Below are positions 27,520 through 37,148 of a stretch of 43,524 bases of DNA, in pieces. The translations under genes were made by a program, and so were the position numbers. Under the pieces are notes generated by a model. That model did no database searches. It saw only the letters and a list, made by a program, of their open reading frames with translations, and had not been told where the DNA came from. Source of the DNA: Sphingobium sp. (GTDB taxonomy: Bacteria > Pseudomonadota > Alphaproteobacteria > Sphingomonadales > Sphingomonadaceae); contig JALCRK010000030.1 in NCBI GenBank assembly GCA_022652485.1, forward strand, positions 1-43,524. Reading direction: 5' to 3'. Numbering within the stretch: the stretch's first letter is position 1; each line of letters opens with the position of its first letter.

Positions 27520-27900
27520 TCAGGCCACGCGGCTGAGAATATCGGCGAGAGAGCCGATGGTATAGGGCTTTTGCAGCAAGGGTGTCGCCGCATAGCGCTC
27601 GGGCAGGGTGGAGACCGACCCGCCGGAGCTGAGGATGATGGGAATGCCCTGTCCGGTCAGCCGATCGGCGACAGGCCAGATTTCCTCGCCGCCCAGATTG
27701 CAGTCGAGCACCGCGAGCTCGACCCGGCCGCCATCGATCAGCGCCTCCGCCTCGGCGATACAGGCCGCGATGCCGGCGACATGGTGCCCGAGGGCAAGCA
27801 GATATTCCTCCAGCATCATCGCGATCATCGCCTCATCCTCGACGATGAGGATAGAGCGCGCGCGTGCGGCCCCCTCGGAAATGGGTATCGATATCGTCAT
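27520..27900 (-). CDS. single-domain response regulator (receiver only)
   Basis: A 126-residue receiver domain without an output domain. Conserved positions: E and D in ILIVEDEAM, phospho-acceptor Asp in [11 protein letters not shown], Ser-Ser at IILSSGG in place of the usual Thr, and the switch Lys in LLQKPYTIG. The segment [29 protein letters not shown] resembles the atypical alphaproteobacterial receivers with a Phe-Ala-Thr-Gly motif known from sphingomonad stress signalling, although the Thr is replaced here. It lies between cckA (95 bases) and recA on the same strand. A stand-alone receiver next to cckA could serve as a phosphate sink or relay, but this is inferred from position. Confidence 0.88.
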   Translation of the reverse strand: MTISIPISEGAARARSILIVEDEAMIAMMLEEYLLALGHHVAGIAACIAEAEALIDGGRVELAVLDCNLGGEEIWPVADRLTGQGIPIILSSGGSVSTLPERYAATPLLQKPYTIGSLADILSRVA

Positions 27901-27995
27901 GATCTAAAGCGTGCCAGCTTCCCCGTGCATCCGCTCATGCTGGCGAACGGAGAGACAATTCGCAACAGGATAGCGCCGAACCGAAAGAACCGTGC

Positions 27996-30419
27996 CTATG
28001 TCTGCCCATCGCGCCGAGGGCCGCGCGCGAAGGTTTCCGCCACCGCTTCGGAGAGCTGCGCCACGGAAAAGGGCTTGGGCAGGAAGGACACATTGTCCAT
28101 GTCGATGGACTTGCGCAGCTGCTCCTCGGCATAGCCGGACATGAACAAAACCGGCAGATCGGGCCGCGCCGCGCGGGCCAGCCGCGCCATCGAGGGGCCG
28201 TCCATATTGGGCATGACCACGTCGGAGATGAGAATGTCCACCTCATCGAGATCGCGCAGTGCCTCAAGCCCCTGCTCGCCGTCGGACGCGGTGATGACCG
28301 TGTAACCCTGGCGCGTCAGCGCGCGTTCGGCCACCGCTCGGACCATATCCTCGTCCTCCACCAGCAGGATCGTGCCGGTGCCCCAGTCCCCCCGGCTCGG
28401 CGGCGCGGATTTGATGGAGGGCGCCTCCTTCTCTCCCGCGCCCGCCATATGCACCGGCAGATAGACGCTGAAGCTGGTGCCGTGGCCCACCTCCGAATCG
28501 GCGAAGATGTATCCGCCGGACTGCTTGACAATGCCATAGACGGTGGAGAGGCCGAGCCCCGTGCCCTTGCCCACTTCCTTGGTGGTGAAGAACGGCTCGA
28601 AGATCTTGGGCAGGATTTCGGGCGGTATGCCCATGCCGGTATCGGACACCCGGAGGCCGGTATAATCCGCCGCGGGCAGCACGGTCGAGCGCATCTCGCG
28701 CGCCTGCGCGGCGGTCACCGCAAAGGTCTGGATCGAGAGGATACCGCCGTCCGGCATCGCGTCACGCGCGTTGACCGCGAGGTTGACGATCACCTGTTCG
28801 ATCTGGCCCGGGTCAGCGCGCACATGGCCGAGATTGCGCCCGTGCGTCACCTCCAGCTTCACATTCTCGCCGATCAGCCGCTTGAGCAAGCTGGAGACAT
28901 CGGAAACGATGTCGGGCAGCTGGATCACCTGGGGACGCAGCGTCTGCTGGCGCGAGAAGGCGAGCAGCTGGCGCGTCAGGCTCGCGGCGCGGTTGGAGTT
29001 GGACTTGATGTGCTGGATGTCGTCATAGTCGCTGTCGCCCGGCGTATGACGCATCAGCATCAGGTCGCAATGGCCGATGATCGCGGTGAGGATGTTGTTG
29101 AAATCATGCGCGACGCCGCCCGCGAGCTGGCCTACCGCCTGCATCTTGGTCGCCTGCGCCACCTGCCGCTTGAGCCGCCCCTCCTCGTTGTCGTCCTTGA
29201 GGCTGAGGACGACCGCCGCCTCGCCCAGCCCGCGCACACCGGCGAGGCTGAACGCGACCGGCTCCTCCGGCTGATTGCGCAGGCGCACCGCGATATCACC
29301 CGACATCTGCGGCCCGACCGCATAGCGCCGCACCGCAGCCGCCAGCGCGGCCTGATCCTCCGCCACGACGAGATCGCCGGGATAAGCGGGCTTCTGCCCG
29401 TCGGGCACATTGGCGGCCCTGCCGAACATGGCGTTCAGAAACAGCAACCGCCCGTCCCTGTCGGCGAGGGCGATACCGAAGGGCATCAGCGCGAGCAGCC
29501 CCTGAAGATATGACAGGGATGTCCCGCCGAGGGTTGCGTCGCCGGGCTGATCGATCAGCATGACGAGCGCCGGGCCGTCGGGCTGATCCGCCTTCAGCGG
29601 CACGCGGAACACAGCGACGGGCAGCGTCGACAGGGTTTCGCGCTGGAAGAAGATGCGCCCCTGCTCGTCGCGCCGGAAAAATTCGGTGAACTCCCGGCCG
29701 GAGAGGTCCGCATCCATGCGGCCTGCCGCGCGGATCTGGAACGCCTCGTTCGCGATGCGGATCCGGCCCTCCCCGCCGATGATCGCAGCCATCAGCCCCG
29801 CATCACCCAGCTGGCGCCCGACATCCCCGGCGACGATCCGCGCGAAATCCTCCGCCGCGCTATAATGGCGCACCGGCTGGAAATGCCACAGCAGATAGTC
29901 GTCCGCCCGGCCCGTCCGCGTGACATGGACCTCCAGCGTCGTGGCGCCCTGAACGAGGCCATCGCACCGGCCCTCCCCGTCGCGCGCGGCGACGCGCCCG
30001 GCCTGCACCAGCGCGGTGATCTGCTCCGCACCGAACGGCAGCGCCGAGGGCGCGGGCCAGCCGGTAAACCATTCGCCATAAAGGTCGCTGGCGCAGACGA
30101 GCTTGCCCGCATGATCGGTCACCGCGATGGCGAGGCCCGAAGCGTTGGCGGCGGCGCGCGTGATCGACCAGTCCGGCGGAGACTCGCGCGTCATGACCGC
30201 CGCAGGCTCGCCGGGGCGCAGCGCATAGCCGAGCGCCGCCATCCCCAGGATCGCCGCCGCAAATCCCGCCGCGATGATCCAGTCGCCCAGCGCCACAAAG
30301 ATCAGCACCGCACTCGCCAGCGCCGCGATCAGCAGCAGCGGCACGGCGTAGCGCTGTTCCGCCTCACCCGTCAGGGCCAGAATGTCCTTTTTGTAGCTGC
30401 TTCCCGAGGCCGCAGACAT
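27996..30419 (-). CDS. cckA: hybrid sensor histidine kinase CckA
   Basis: An 807-residue hybrid kinase/phosphatase at the top of the CckA-ChpT-CtrA phosphorelay that controls cell cycle, motility and development in Alphaproteobacteria. Two adjacent N-terminal membrane helices (about residues 23-66), a PAS region (about 75-300), a second PAS region (to about 420), HisKA with phospho-acceptor His438 in [23 protein letters not shown], an ATPase domain ([33 protein letters not shown]) and a C-terminal receiver with phospho-Asp in [18 protein letters not shown]. The HDFNN H-box and tandem PAS architecture are characteristic of CckA. The order DUF2062-cckA-recA supports the assignment. ChpT and CtrA are not in this window. 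Confidence 0.95.
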   Translation of the reverse strand: MSAASGSSYKKDILALTGEAEQRYAVPLLLIAALASAVLIFVALGDWIIAAGFAAAILGMAALGYALRPGEPAAVMTRESPPDWSITRAAANASGLAIAVTDHAGKLVCASDLYGEWFTGWPAPSALPFGAEQITALVQAGRVAARDGEGRCDGLVQGATTLEVHVTRTGRADDYLLWHFQPVRHYSAAEDFARIVAGDVGRQLGDAGLMAAIIGGEGRIRIANEAFQIRAAGRMDADLSGREFTEFFRRDEQGRIFFQRETLSTLPVAVFRVPLKADQPDGPALVMLIDQPGDATLGGTSLSYLQGLLALMPFGIALADRDGRLLFLNAMFGRAANVPDGQKPAYPGDLVVAEDQAALAAAVRRYAVGPQMSGDIAVRLRNQPEEPVAFSLAGVRGLGEAAVVLSLKDDNEEGRLKRQVAQATKMQAVGQLAGGVAHDFNNILTAIIGHCDLMLMRHTPGDSDYDDIQHIKSNSNRAASLTRQLLAFSRQQTLRPQVIQLPDIVSDVSSLLKRLIGENVKLEVTHGRNLGHVRADPGQIEQVIVNLAVNARDAMPDGGILSIQTFAVTAAQAREMRSTVLPAADYTGLRVSDTGMGIPPEILPKIFEPFFTTKEVGKGTGLGLSTVYGIVKQSGGYIFADSEVGHGTSFSVYLPVHMAGAGEKEAPSIKSAPPSRGDWGTGTILLVEDEDMVRAVAERALTRQGYTVITASDGEQGLEALRDLDEVDILISDVVMPNMDGPSMARLARAARPDLPVLFMSGYAEEQLRKSIDMDNVSFLPKPFSVAQLSEAVAETFARGPRRDGQT

Positions 30420-30556
30420 GCCGGCACCTTGTCCTTGTTATAGTCGTCCTGTCCGCGGGCGTCGCCCCCAGCCATCCGCACCTTAGCAAAGGTGAGCGCG
30501 GGGTGAAGTATTATCTTGGCCGGTTTTGGAGGCGATTGGTCGCCGCGAGAAGGCTG

Positions 30557-31102
30557 TCAGGCGTGCCCGCGCGCTTTCCATTTGCGCAGCAGATGGGAGC
30601 GCCAGAGGCCATCGGCGATGAAATAGCCTATCACGGCGACGGCAATGGAAATCAGCGCCAGGCCGAACACCAGCGCAGGCGCGGCCTCGGAAAACAGCCA
30701 TTGCATCCAGCGCGATATGCTGGCGTGATGATTGACCAGCTCCATGAACTGCGCGATCTCTGACGAGCGCCCGAGCGCCATGTTACCGATATAGACCGAG
30801 GCCCAGAGGATGAACGGCGTCGTCGCCGGGTTGCTGAGGAAGGTCATCGCGGCGGCCAGCGGGATATTCGCCCGGAACGGCAGCGCGAGAAACGCCGCCC
30901 CCGCGACCTGAAGCCCCGGAATCATCAGAAAGATGCCGACCAGAAGGCCGAGCGCCACTCCGCGCGGCACCGAGCGCCGCGTGAAACGCCACAGCTCCGG
31001 CGCGAGCACCCGGTGCGCCACGGGTGCGAGAATGCGGCTGTTTTCGAACATCTCCCGGCGCGGCGCGTGCTGGTGCCACCAGTTCGTGAAGCGGTTGCGC
31101 AT
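30557..31102 (-). CDS. DUF2062 membrane protein
   Basis: A 181-residue inner-membrane protein of the DUF2062 family. It starts [53 protein letters not shown], the family's basic head, followed by hydrophobic segments (LLVGIFLMIPGLQVAGAAFLAL, the FLSNPATTPFILWASVYIGN signature with conserved Asn-Pro-x-Thr-x-Pro, and a C-terminal span ALVFGLALISIAVAVIGYF). The start at 31102 overlaps the smpB stop as TGATG, so it is coupled to smpB. Its function is not known; the conserved polar loop hints at a small transporter or scaffold. The adjacency to cckA and smpB is, to my knowledge, common in sphingomonads. Confidence 0.92.
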   Translation of the reverse strand: MRNRFTNWWHQHAPRREMFENSRILAPVAHRVLAPELWRFTRRSVPRGVALGLLVGIFLMIPGLQVAGAAFLALPFRANIPLAAAMTFLSNPATTPFILWASVYIGNMALGRSSEIAQFMELVNHHASISRWMQWLFSEAAPALVFGLALISIAVAVIGYFIADGLWRSHLLRKWKARGHA

Positions 31103-31584
31103 CAGCGATGCTCCTTGAGCAACCGGCCCTGCTCGCGCTTCCACTCGCGCTCCTTGGTCGTGTCGCGCTTGTCGGCGGCGTTCTTGCCCTTGGCGAGCGC
31201 CAGCTCGACCTTGGCACGGCCCTGCCCGTTGAAATAGATCGACAGCGGCACGAGCGTCATACCCTTGCGCGCCACCGCGCCATGCAGCTTCGTGATCTCG
31301 CGTTGATGCATCAGCAGCTTGCGCGGGCGCTTCGGCTCATGGTTGAAGCGGTTGCCGTGGCTGAATTCGGGCACGTTGCTGTTGATGAGCCACACTTCCT
31401 CGCCCACCACCTCGGCATAGCTCTCCGCGATCGATCCCTCGCCGAAACGCAGCGACTTGACCTCGGTGCCCTGCAATACGATCCCGGCCTCGAACACCTC
31501 ATCGATGGCATAATCGAACCGCGCGCGCCGGTTCTCGGCGACGGTCTTGACCTTCTTGAAGGTTTCGGGACGGGGACGGGCCAT
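31102..31584 (-). CDS. smpB: SsrA-binding protein SmpB
   Basis: A 160-residue RNA-binding protein that escorts tmRNA to stalled ribosomes for trans-translation. Motifs: [86 protein letters not shown], and a basic tail [29 protein letters not shown], which inserts in the empty mRNA path. The start [10 protein letters not shown] at 31584 gives the usual length; a longer in-frame reading to 31884 only shadows dapA. AGGAAG lies about eleven bases before this ATG. The ssrA gene was not seen in the window. It is coupled to the DUF2062 gene and follows dapA by 43 bases. Confidence 0.97.
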   Translation of the reverse strand: MARPRPETFKKVKTVAENRRARFDYAIDEVFEAGIVLQGTEVKSLRFGEGSIAESYAEVVGEEVWLINSNVPEFSHGNRFNHEPKRPRKLLMHQREITKLHGAVARKGMTLVPLSIYFNGQGRAKVELALAKGKNAADKRDTTKEREWKREQGRLLKEHR

Positions 31585-31627
31585 GATGATAGATCTTCCT
31601 GCGGCCGATATGGGGGCGACGGCGCCC

Positions 31628-32506
31628 CTATACCAGACCCGCGATTTCCAGCGCGCGGTCAACTGCCGCCTGCGAAGCGGCGCTGGGCCAGGTAATGGGC
31701 AGGCGAACATCGGTAGGCATCTCCGGGCGAACACGCGACAGCGCATATTTAGTCGGCCCCGGTGAAGAATCGCTGAACAACGCATCGTGCAGCGGATATA
31801 ATCTGTCCTGATATTCGAGCGCCCTGCCCCATTCCCCCGCCGCCATCGCGGCCTGGAACTCGGCGCACAGGCGCGGCGCGACATTCGCCGTCACGGAGAT
31901 GCAGCCGACTCCGCCCATCGCGTTGAAGCCGAGCGCCGTCTCGTCATTGCCCGAAAGCTGCAAGAAATCCGGGCCGCAGGCGAGCCGCTGCGCCGTCACG
32001 CGGCCGAGATTGCCCGTCGCGTCCTTGATGCCGATGATCGACTGATATTCCTCGGCCAGACGATGCATCACCGGCACGCCGATATCGGTGATCGTCCGCC
32101 CCGGCACATTATAGAGCACGATCGGCAGGTCGCAGCGCTGCGCCAGATAGGCGAAATGCTGGTAGACGCCGTCCTGGCTCGGCTTGTTGTAATAGGGCGC
32201 GACCACCAGCGCGGCGTCCGCGCCCGCCGCCTGCGCCGCGAACATATGCTCCAGCGCAATGCGCGTGTCGTTGGAGCCGCAACCCGCGATCACCGGCACC
32301 CGCCCCGCCGCCTGCTCGACGCAGATCGCGATGACGCGGTTATGCTCCTCCACCGTCATCGTCGCGCTCTCGCCTGTGGTTCCGCAGGGCACGAGCGCGG
32401 CGCTGCCTTCCTCGATCTGCCAGTCCACAAAGGCGCGAAATGCAGCCTCGTCCAGTGCTCCATCCCTGAACGGCGTCACAAGAGCCGGTATCGAGCCGGA
32501 AAACAT
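31628..32506 (-). CDS. dapA: 4-hydroxy-tetrahydrodipicolinate synthase
   Basis: A 292-residue TIM-barrel aldolase that condenses pyruvate with aspartate semialdehyde in lysine and meso-diaminopimelate synthesis. Signatures are [48 protein letters not shown] (with the catalytic Thr pair), a Tyr in [13 protein letters not shown], and the Schiff-base Lys in [19 protein letters not shown] eight bases before ATG 32506 sets the start. It is the first gene of the minus-strand dapA-smpB-DUF2062 series. It diverges from the lytic transglycosylase gene, which matches their shared link with the cell wall. Confidence 0.96.
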   Translation of the reverse strand: MFSGSIPALVTPFRDGALDEAAFRAFVDWQIEEGSAALVPCGTTGESATMTVEEHNRVIAICVEQAAGRVPVIAGCGSNDTRIALEHMFAAQAAGADAALVVAPYYNKPSQDGVYQHFAYLAQRCDLPIVLYNVPGRTITDIGVPVMHRLAEEYQSIIGIKDATGNLGRVTAQRLACGPDFLQLSGNDETALGFNAMGGVGCISVTANVAPRLCAEFQAAMAAGEWGRALEYQDRLYPLHDALFSDSSPGPTKYALSRVRPEMPTDVRLPITWPSAASQAAVDRALEIAGLV

Positions 32507-32602
32507 GCAAAAAACTCCTTCAATCGCGCCGTTCATCAGGGCATAATCCGGTTCATGCCATACTCATGCAAATCGGATCCGGCAAGGAACCTGAAAGAGG
32601 AT

Positions 32603-34657
32603 ATGCCCCATCACGCCCGCCGCAGACTCACCCGCCGCCTGATGGCTACAGGCGCGCTGCTCGTCGCGTCGGTGGCAGTTGCGCAGATCGGCACCCCGCG
32701 CAAGGAAATTGTGCAGCCGATCCCGCCCGGCGCCTCGGCCGCCTTGCCCCAGGGCTCGCCGGACTGGAACGCGACGCAGACGCGCCTGCTGAAAACCGCC
32801 GATGTCGGCATTCTCGCCCAGGTCGATGAGTGGAAGCGCCTGCGTGGCAGCGATGCGCTCGGCTTTGGCGATTATGCCCGCTTCCTGATGGCGCATCCCG
32901 GCTGGCCGGACGAGAGCCGGATGCGCGGCCTCGCCGAGCGCGCCGCCGATCCGCAAACGTCGGTGCCGGAGATCATCAGCTTCTTCCGCCAGTTCCCGCC
33001 GCGCACCGCCAGCGGGGCCGCGCGCTATGCCATCGCGCTGATGAGCGCGGGGATGACGAGCGAAGCGCGCAGCGCCGCCCGCAGCGCCTGGCGCATGGGG
33101 GCGATGAGCACCGACGACGAAGCCCTGATGCTGGGCCAGTTCGCCGCCTCTTTCACCGCGGACGATCATGATGCCCATGCCGATGCCGCGCTGTTTACCC
33201 GCAACAGCTCCTCCGCCGAGCGCGTGCTTGGCTTTGCCTCGCCCCAGATGCGCCCGGTCATCGCGGCGCGCATCGCCATGCAGCGCCTGACGCCTGACGC
33301 CGGCACCCTGATGCAGGCGGCGGACGCCTATGCGAAGGGGCACGCGGGCTATATCGCGGACAAGGCGCAGTGGCTCGGCGCCAATGGCAATACGGCGCTG
33401 GCGCGGGATCTGCTCGCCGGGCGCGAACCGCTGGTCATGCGCCCCGCCAATGTCGAACGCTGGTACGAGCTGCTCCTTTCCAACGCCCGCGCCGCCGCCA
33501 AGGAGGGGCAGTTTAGCCTCGCCTACGGCATCGCCAGCCGGATCGACGATGCCTATGCGCCGGGGATGGACGTCAGCACCCGCCCGCTGGGCGAGCGCGA
33601 CGATTATACCAGCCTCGCCTGGCTCGCGGGCACGCTGGCGCTCGATCGCCTCGGACGCCCGCAGGATGCGGCGGCGATGTTCCTGCGCTATGCCAATGCC
33701 GCGAGGTCGCCGCAGTCGATGTCCAAGGGCTATTACTGGGCCGCCCGCGCCGCCGCCGCAGCCGGAAACAACGGCGCCAGCAACCGGGATCTGCAAATGG
33801 CCGCCGCCTATCCCGATCAATATTATGGCCAGCTCGCGCTTGAGAAACTGGGCCGCACCGTGCCCGCGCCGCGCAGCCTGCCCTCCGCCTCGGCCAACGA
33901 ACGCGCCCGGTTCGAGGGGCAGTCGCTGGTGCGCGCCATCCGCGCGCTCGGGCTCGCCGGGCGGTGGAGCGATCAGAGCTTCTTCGTCCGCGCCCTCGCC
34001 TCCAATGTCGCCACCGATGCGGAGCGGGGGCTGGCGAGCGAGCTGGCCGCCACCACCGGCAGGCCGGATCTCGGCGTGATGGTCGGCCGCCGCGCCCGCG
34101 CGGATGGCAGCTCGGCCTATAATCTCGCGAGCTTCCCCACCCTGCCCGTGCCAGCGGATCATGAGGCCTACTGGACGATCATCCACGCCATCGCCCGGCA
34201 GGAAAGCCAGTTCGACAAGGCGGCGGTCAGCCATGCCGGAGCGCGCGGCCTGATGCAGCTGATGCCCGGCACGGCGCGGGAGACGGCGGGCAAGATCGGC
34301 CTCGTCTATCTGCCGGAAAACCTCACCAGCGACACCGGCTACAACATCCAGCTCGGCAACAGCTATTTCCAGCGCCTGCTCACCCGCTATGGCGGCAGCT
34401 ATCCGCTCGCGATCGCGGCCTATAATGCCGGGGCGGGCAATGTGAACAAGTGGCTCGCCGCCAATGGCGACCCGCGCCTCCCCGGCGGAGACATAGTGCG
34501 CTGGATCGAGAGCATCCCGTTCTCCGAGACGCGCAACTATGTGCAGCGCGTGCTGGAGAATGCGGTCGTCTATGATGTCATCCACGCGCAGCGGCAGGGC
34601 TATGCGTCCGCCGCCGCCCCCTTGAGCCGCTATCTGGGCAAATCGGTCGACGGCTGA
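32603..34657 (+). CDS. slt: soluble lytic murein transglycosylase
   Basis: A 684-residue periplasmic enzyme that cleaves the MurNAc-GlcNAc bond of peptidoglycan with formation of 1,6-anhydro ends. It has a signal peptide after a basic head (RRRLTRRLMATGALLVASVAVA), a long alpha-superhelical U-shaped domain (about residues 60-500), and a C-terminal SLT domain at about 510-650 with the catalytic Glu in IARQESQFD, followed by GARGLMQLMPGTA, YNIQLGNSYFQRLL and AIAAYNAGAGNVNKW, the standard lysozyme-like motifs. ATG 32603 is chosen for the signal peptide; a possible earlier ATG at 32555 would add 16 residues, and the frame is open much further upstream only over dapA. greB follows by 12 bases. Confidence 0.93.
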   Translation: MPHHARRRLTRRLMATGALLVASVAVAQIGTPRKEIVQPIPPGASAALPQGSPDWNATQTRLLKTADVGILAQVDEWKRLRGSDALGFGDYARFLMAHPGWPDESRMRGLAERAADPQTSVPEIISFFRQFPPRTASGAARYAIALMSAGMTSEARSAARSAWRMGAMSTDDEALMLGQFAASFTADDHDAHADAALFTRNSSSAERVLGFASPQMRPVIAARIAMQRLTPDAGTLMQAADAYAKGHAGYIADKAQWLGANGNTALARDLLAGREPLVMRPANVERWYELLLSNARAAAKEGQFSLAYGIASRIDDAYAPGMDVSTRPLGERDDYTSLAWLAGTLALDRLGRPQDAAAMFLRYANAARSPQSMSKGYYWAARAAAAAGNNGASNRDLQMAAAYPDQYYGQLALEKLGRTVPAPRSLPSASANERARFEGQSLVRAIRALGLAGRWSDQSFFVRALASNVATDAERGLASELAATTGRPDLGVMVGRRARADGSSAYNLASFPTLPVPADHEAYWTIIHAIARQESQFDKAAVSHAGARGLMQLMPGTARETAGKIGLVYLPENLTSDTGYNIQLGNSYFQRLLTRYGGSYPLAIAAYNAGAGNVNKWLAANGDPRLPGGDIVRWIESIPFSETRNYVQRVLENAVVYDVIHAQRQGYASAAAPLSRYLGKSVDG

Positions 34658-34669
34658 TAGGCGTGCGTC

Positions 34670-35161
34670 ATGCACGACAAGACCAACTATATCACGCCCC
34701 AGGGCTTTGCCGCGCTCCGCGCCGAATATGACCATCTTATGGGCGTCGAGCGCCCGCAGATCGTCGAGGTGGTGAGCTGGGCGGCGGGGAATGGCGACCG
34801 CAGCGAAAATGGCGACTATCTCTATGGTCGCAAGCGTATGCGCGAGATCGACGGCCAGCTCCGGCGACTATCGAAAAAGATGAAGGCGGCGCGGGTGATC
34901 GATCCCTCGCAGCAGCCGGACCGGAGCCGCGTCTATTTCGGCGCGACCGTGACCATCGCCGATGAGGATGACCATCAGCGCACCGTCACCATCGTCGGCA
35001 ATGACGAGGCCGATGCGTCAGCGGGAAGGATAGGCTGGGACGCGCCGCTTGCCCGGGCCTTGCGCGGCGCGGCGGTGGGGGATCTGCGTCGGGTGATACT
35101 GCCCGGCGGCGAAAAAGAGTATGAAATAACGGAAATCGGCTACCCTGCCGGAGCGGAGTAG
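34670..35161 (+). CDS. greB: transcript cleavage factor GreB-like
   Basis: A 163-residue GreA/GreB-family factor that enters the secondary channel of RNA polymerase and stimulates cleavage of backtracked RNA. The sequence NYITPQGFAALRAEYDHLMGVERPQIVEVVSWAAGNGDRSENGDYLYGRKRMREIDGQLRRLSKKM has the coiled-coil with the acidic tip (GDRSEN.DY, Asp and Glu that position Mg2+), with the VVSWAA and YLYGRKR spellings typical of GreB rather than GreA. The C-terminal FKBP-like domain runs from about residue 85 (VYFGATVTIADEDD...VGNDEADASAGRIGWDAPLARAL). It follows slt closely and may share its transcript. The last codons form the left arm of a 13-base hairpin. Confidence 0.9.
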   Translation: MHDKTNYITPQGFAALRAEYDHLMGVERPQIVEVVSWAAGNGDRSENGDYLYGRKRMREIDGQLRRLSKKMKAARVIDPSQQPDRSRVYFGATVTIADEDDHQRTVTIVGNDEADASAGRIGWDAPLARALRGAAVGDLRRVILPGGEKEYEITEIGYPAGAE

Positions 35162-35170
35162 CCGATTTCC
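35131..35170. terminator. 13-bp hairpin overlapping the greB stop codon
   Basis: GGAAATCGGCTAC (35131-35143) pairs perfectly with GTAGCCGATTTCC (35158-35170) around a 14-base loop. The left arm is inside greB and the stop codon is in the right arm. A second smaller hairpin, TTCCGC-CGGA-GCGGAA, follows at 35182-35197, just before the end of the convergent PEP-CTERM gene. There is no T run, so it may act as a barrier or 3'-stabilising stem for both genes. Confidence 0.55.
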
Positions 35171-35201
35171 CTGTTATGTCGTTCCGCCGGAGCGGAAGAA
35201 A

Positions 35202-35912
35202 TCAGAAAGCGTAGCTGACCTTGGCGGTCTTGGCGCGGCGGCTGCGCATAGCCATGCCGACGGCGCCCATGCCGAGGATCATCATCGCCCAGGTGGCGGG
35301 CTCAGGAACGGCACTGACGGTGATCTGGCCGATCTTGAACGCGTCGAAGGTGCGGTCCGTGCCGCCAGCCGCGATCGCCCAGAACTTGCCGGTCTCACCG
35401 GCAGTCGCGACGGTGCGCAGCGTGCCCAGGATCGTGTTGCTCGACGTAGCGGGCGAGACGATCGAACCGTCCGAGGTGGACGCCGTCTTGCCATAGCTGA
35501 ACACGGCGTCGGCATCCTTCACCGGCTGACCGAACACGGGGTAGCCCTTGGCGGTCAGGAAAGCGCTGGTCAGGCTGACAGGGCGGCTGAACTGCAGCAG
35601 CACGTAATCGACGCCCGCATAGTTATCGACCGAGTTCTGGTCGGCAGCGGCGTTCTTCACGCCCAGGCCTTCCGGATAGTTGCCGAGCCACGAAGCGCTG
35701 GTCACGCTGTTCACGGTGCTCCAGGCGCTGGCGATCACGCTGACCGAAGTCGAACCGTTGGACGCGGTCGACGAGATCGTGTTGCCCGGCGTGCCGTAGC
35801 TGCCCGAGTTGTTGTTGCCCGCATAGTTGAACACATAGACGGCCGCGTTGGCCGAGCTGAGCGTGGCAGTGGCGAGTGCCGCTACCGAAGCAATTTTGGC
35901 AAGTGCCCGCAT
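35202..35912 (-). CDS. PEPxxWA-CTERM sorting domain protein
   Basis: A 236-residue secreted protein. It has a signal peptide (MRALAKIASVAALATATLSSANA), a Ser/Thr/Asn/Gly-rich beta-type body, and the C-terminal tripartite sorting signal: VPEPATWAMMILGMGAVGMAMRSRR, that is PEP-x-x-W-A, a membrane span and a basic cluster. Such proteins are recognised by an exosortase-type transpeptidase and are usually associated with exopolysaccharide in Gram-negative bacteria. AAGGGAG eight bases before ATG 35912 fixes the start. The body resembles no named domain I can place. The exosortase is not in this window. It is transcribed away from rplJ, with 640 bp between the two starts. Confidence 0.92.
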   Translation of the reverse strand: MRALAKIASVAALATATLSSANAAVYVFNYAGNNNSGSYGTPGNTISSTASNGSTSVSVIASAWSTVNSVTSASWLGNYPEGLGVKNAAADQNSVDNYAGVDYVLLQFSRPVSLTSAFLTAKGYPVFGQPVKDADAVFSYGKTASTSDGSIVSPATSSNTILGTLRTVATAGETGKFWAIAAGGTDRTFDAFKIGQITVSAVPEPATWAMMILGMGAVGMAMRSRRAKTAKVSYAF

Positions 35913-36018
35913 TTTCAATACTCCCTTAATTCTGAACCGGAGGCTCCGAACAACGGACCCGCCCACTGAACTTTATTATGTCCCGACCTTGGAGGCTTTA
36001 TATGTTAATCCCTTCGCA

Positions 36019-36032
36019 TCCGCAAACGCAAA
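36019..36032 (-). promoter_or_regulatory. TTTGCGTTTGCGGA motif, copy 2
   Basis: The minus strand reads TTTGCGTTTGCGGA here, identical to the copy at 22941-22954, and it points towards the PEP-CTERM gene, about 107 bases upstream of its start. The next bases are TG on this strand and ATG in the other copy. Confidence 0.35.
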
Positions 36033-36169
36033 GATAGTTAATAGCTGCGATCCGTCTCATTTGGTCTCATTTTTATTTTGACGCTTTTTCAATGCCTTGC
36101 ATGAATACCAACTAAGACCAACCGACAGCCCTTCAATTTCCGTTCCAAATTGAAACAGGTTTTGCAGCC

Positions 36170-36552
36170 CTCTAGGTGAACGGACAAGGTAAAGAATGTC
36201 TTAAAAAGCGGCAGATTTGGGCCTTTTTTCGTCTGCGAGATTGGGCTGGACATCGGCGTCCTTTCCCTGTAGATGCCCGCCTCGCATCGCCCGTGGAAAC
36301 AGGGGTCTGTGCGCCGTCCGAGACAGTCGGTGAAGGGAATATGCCCTTCTTAATGCCCGACCTAGACGGGAACAGGTTTTCAATCGCCATCGGCACTTGT
36401 GCCGCGGCGCGGCATCGCATCATCCGCCCTGACGGGCCTGAGCGGGCTATCGATCCTTTTCCCTTTCGGACCACATGTGGGGCAGCGCCTTGGGGCGGTG
36501 TCGCATGTGTTTATCCCGTCGGATGGGCCGACGGGAGTGTATGGAGAATGGC
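36170..36552 (+). promoter_or_regulatory. long leader of the rplJL operon
   Basis: Nearly 400 bases before rplJ have no convincing coding sequence and hold several stems, including GAAGGG-AATATG-CCCTTC (36332-36349) and GCCC-TGAC-GGGC (near 36427-36438). In other bacteria the L10-L12 complex binds such a leader to repress its own synthesis; that role here is an inference. I could not mark the exact L10 site. Between 35913 and 36170 the sequence is AT-rich with promoter-like content for both divergent genes. Confidence 0.5.
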
Positions 36553-37068
36553 ATGGATCGTACCCAGAAAGCTGAGTTGGTATCCGCGCTGAACGTAACT
36601 TTCGGCGAGGTCGGGGTTGTCGTGGTGACACGCAACCTGGGCATGACCGTGGCGCAGTCCACGGTTCTCCGCCAGAAGATGCGCGAGGCCGGTGCCGCTT
36701 ACAAGGTATCGAAAAACCGCCTCGCCAAGATCGCCCTGAAGGACACGGCCTATGAACCGCTCAGCGACCTGCTGACCGGCCCTGTAGCGCTCGCGACTTC
36801 GGTCGATCCGGTTGCCGCCGCCAAGGTGGCAGTCGAATTCGCCAAGACCAACGACAAATTGGAAATCGTTGGCGGGGCGATGGGCAGTGTTGTGCTCGAT
36901 GCGGAGGGCGTCAAGGCGCTCGCATCGATGCCGTCGCTGGATGAGATGCGTGGCAAGTTGATCGGGCTTATTCAGGCTCCGGCAACGAAGCTCGCAGGCA
37001 TCACCCAGGCGCCGGCCGCACAGCTCGCGCGGGTTTTCAACGCATATGCAACGAAGGATGCCGCCTGA
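36553..37068 (+). CDS. rplJ: 50S ribosomal protein L10
   Basis: A 171-residue L10 (uL10), the base of the ribosomal stalk that anchors L12 dimers and helps recruit translation factors. It begins [62 protein letters not shown], with the rRNA-binding globular domain, and ends with the Ala-rich helix that binds L12 ([14 protein letters not shown]). ATG 36553 is chosen because GGAG lies eight bases upstream and alphaproteobacterial L10 starts MDR.QK; an ATG twelve bases earlier is also open. It is followed by rplL after 80 bases. Confidence 0.97.
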   Translation: MDRTQKAELVSALNVTFGEVGVVVVTRNLGMTVAQSTVLRQKMREAGAAYKVSKNRLAKIALKDTAYEPLSDLLTGPVALATSVDPVAAAKVAVEFAKTNDKLEIVGGAMGSVVLDAEGVKALASMPSLDEMRGKLIGLIQAPATKLAGITQAPAAQLARVFNAYATKDAA

Positions 37069-37148
37069 TTTCAGGCGGTTACCATCGATACTTACAGTAA
37101 CTCTAGTATTAGGGGCCACGCCCCGCTCAGAAAGGTAGATAGGTTAAC

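Noticed and set aside
28449-29513. 354-residue frame antisense to cckA
   Set aside because: Covers the conserved kinase region of cckA and has no domain or start signal.
31585-31884. N-terminal extension of smpB by 100 residues
   Set aside because: It lies over dapA, whose reading is certain. The SmpB family starts at [10 protein letters not shown].
32564-34735. 723-residue open frame antisense to the lytic transglycosylase
   Set aside because: Same GC-bias shadow; the sense strand has a clear SLT domain and signal peptide.
36176-36592. 138-residue frame upstream of rplJ
   Set aside because: No ribosome-binding site or domain, overlaps the start of rplJ, and sits in a hairpin-rich leader.
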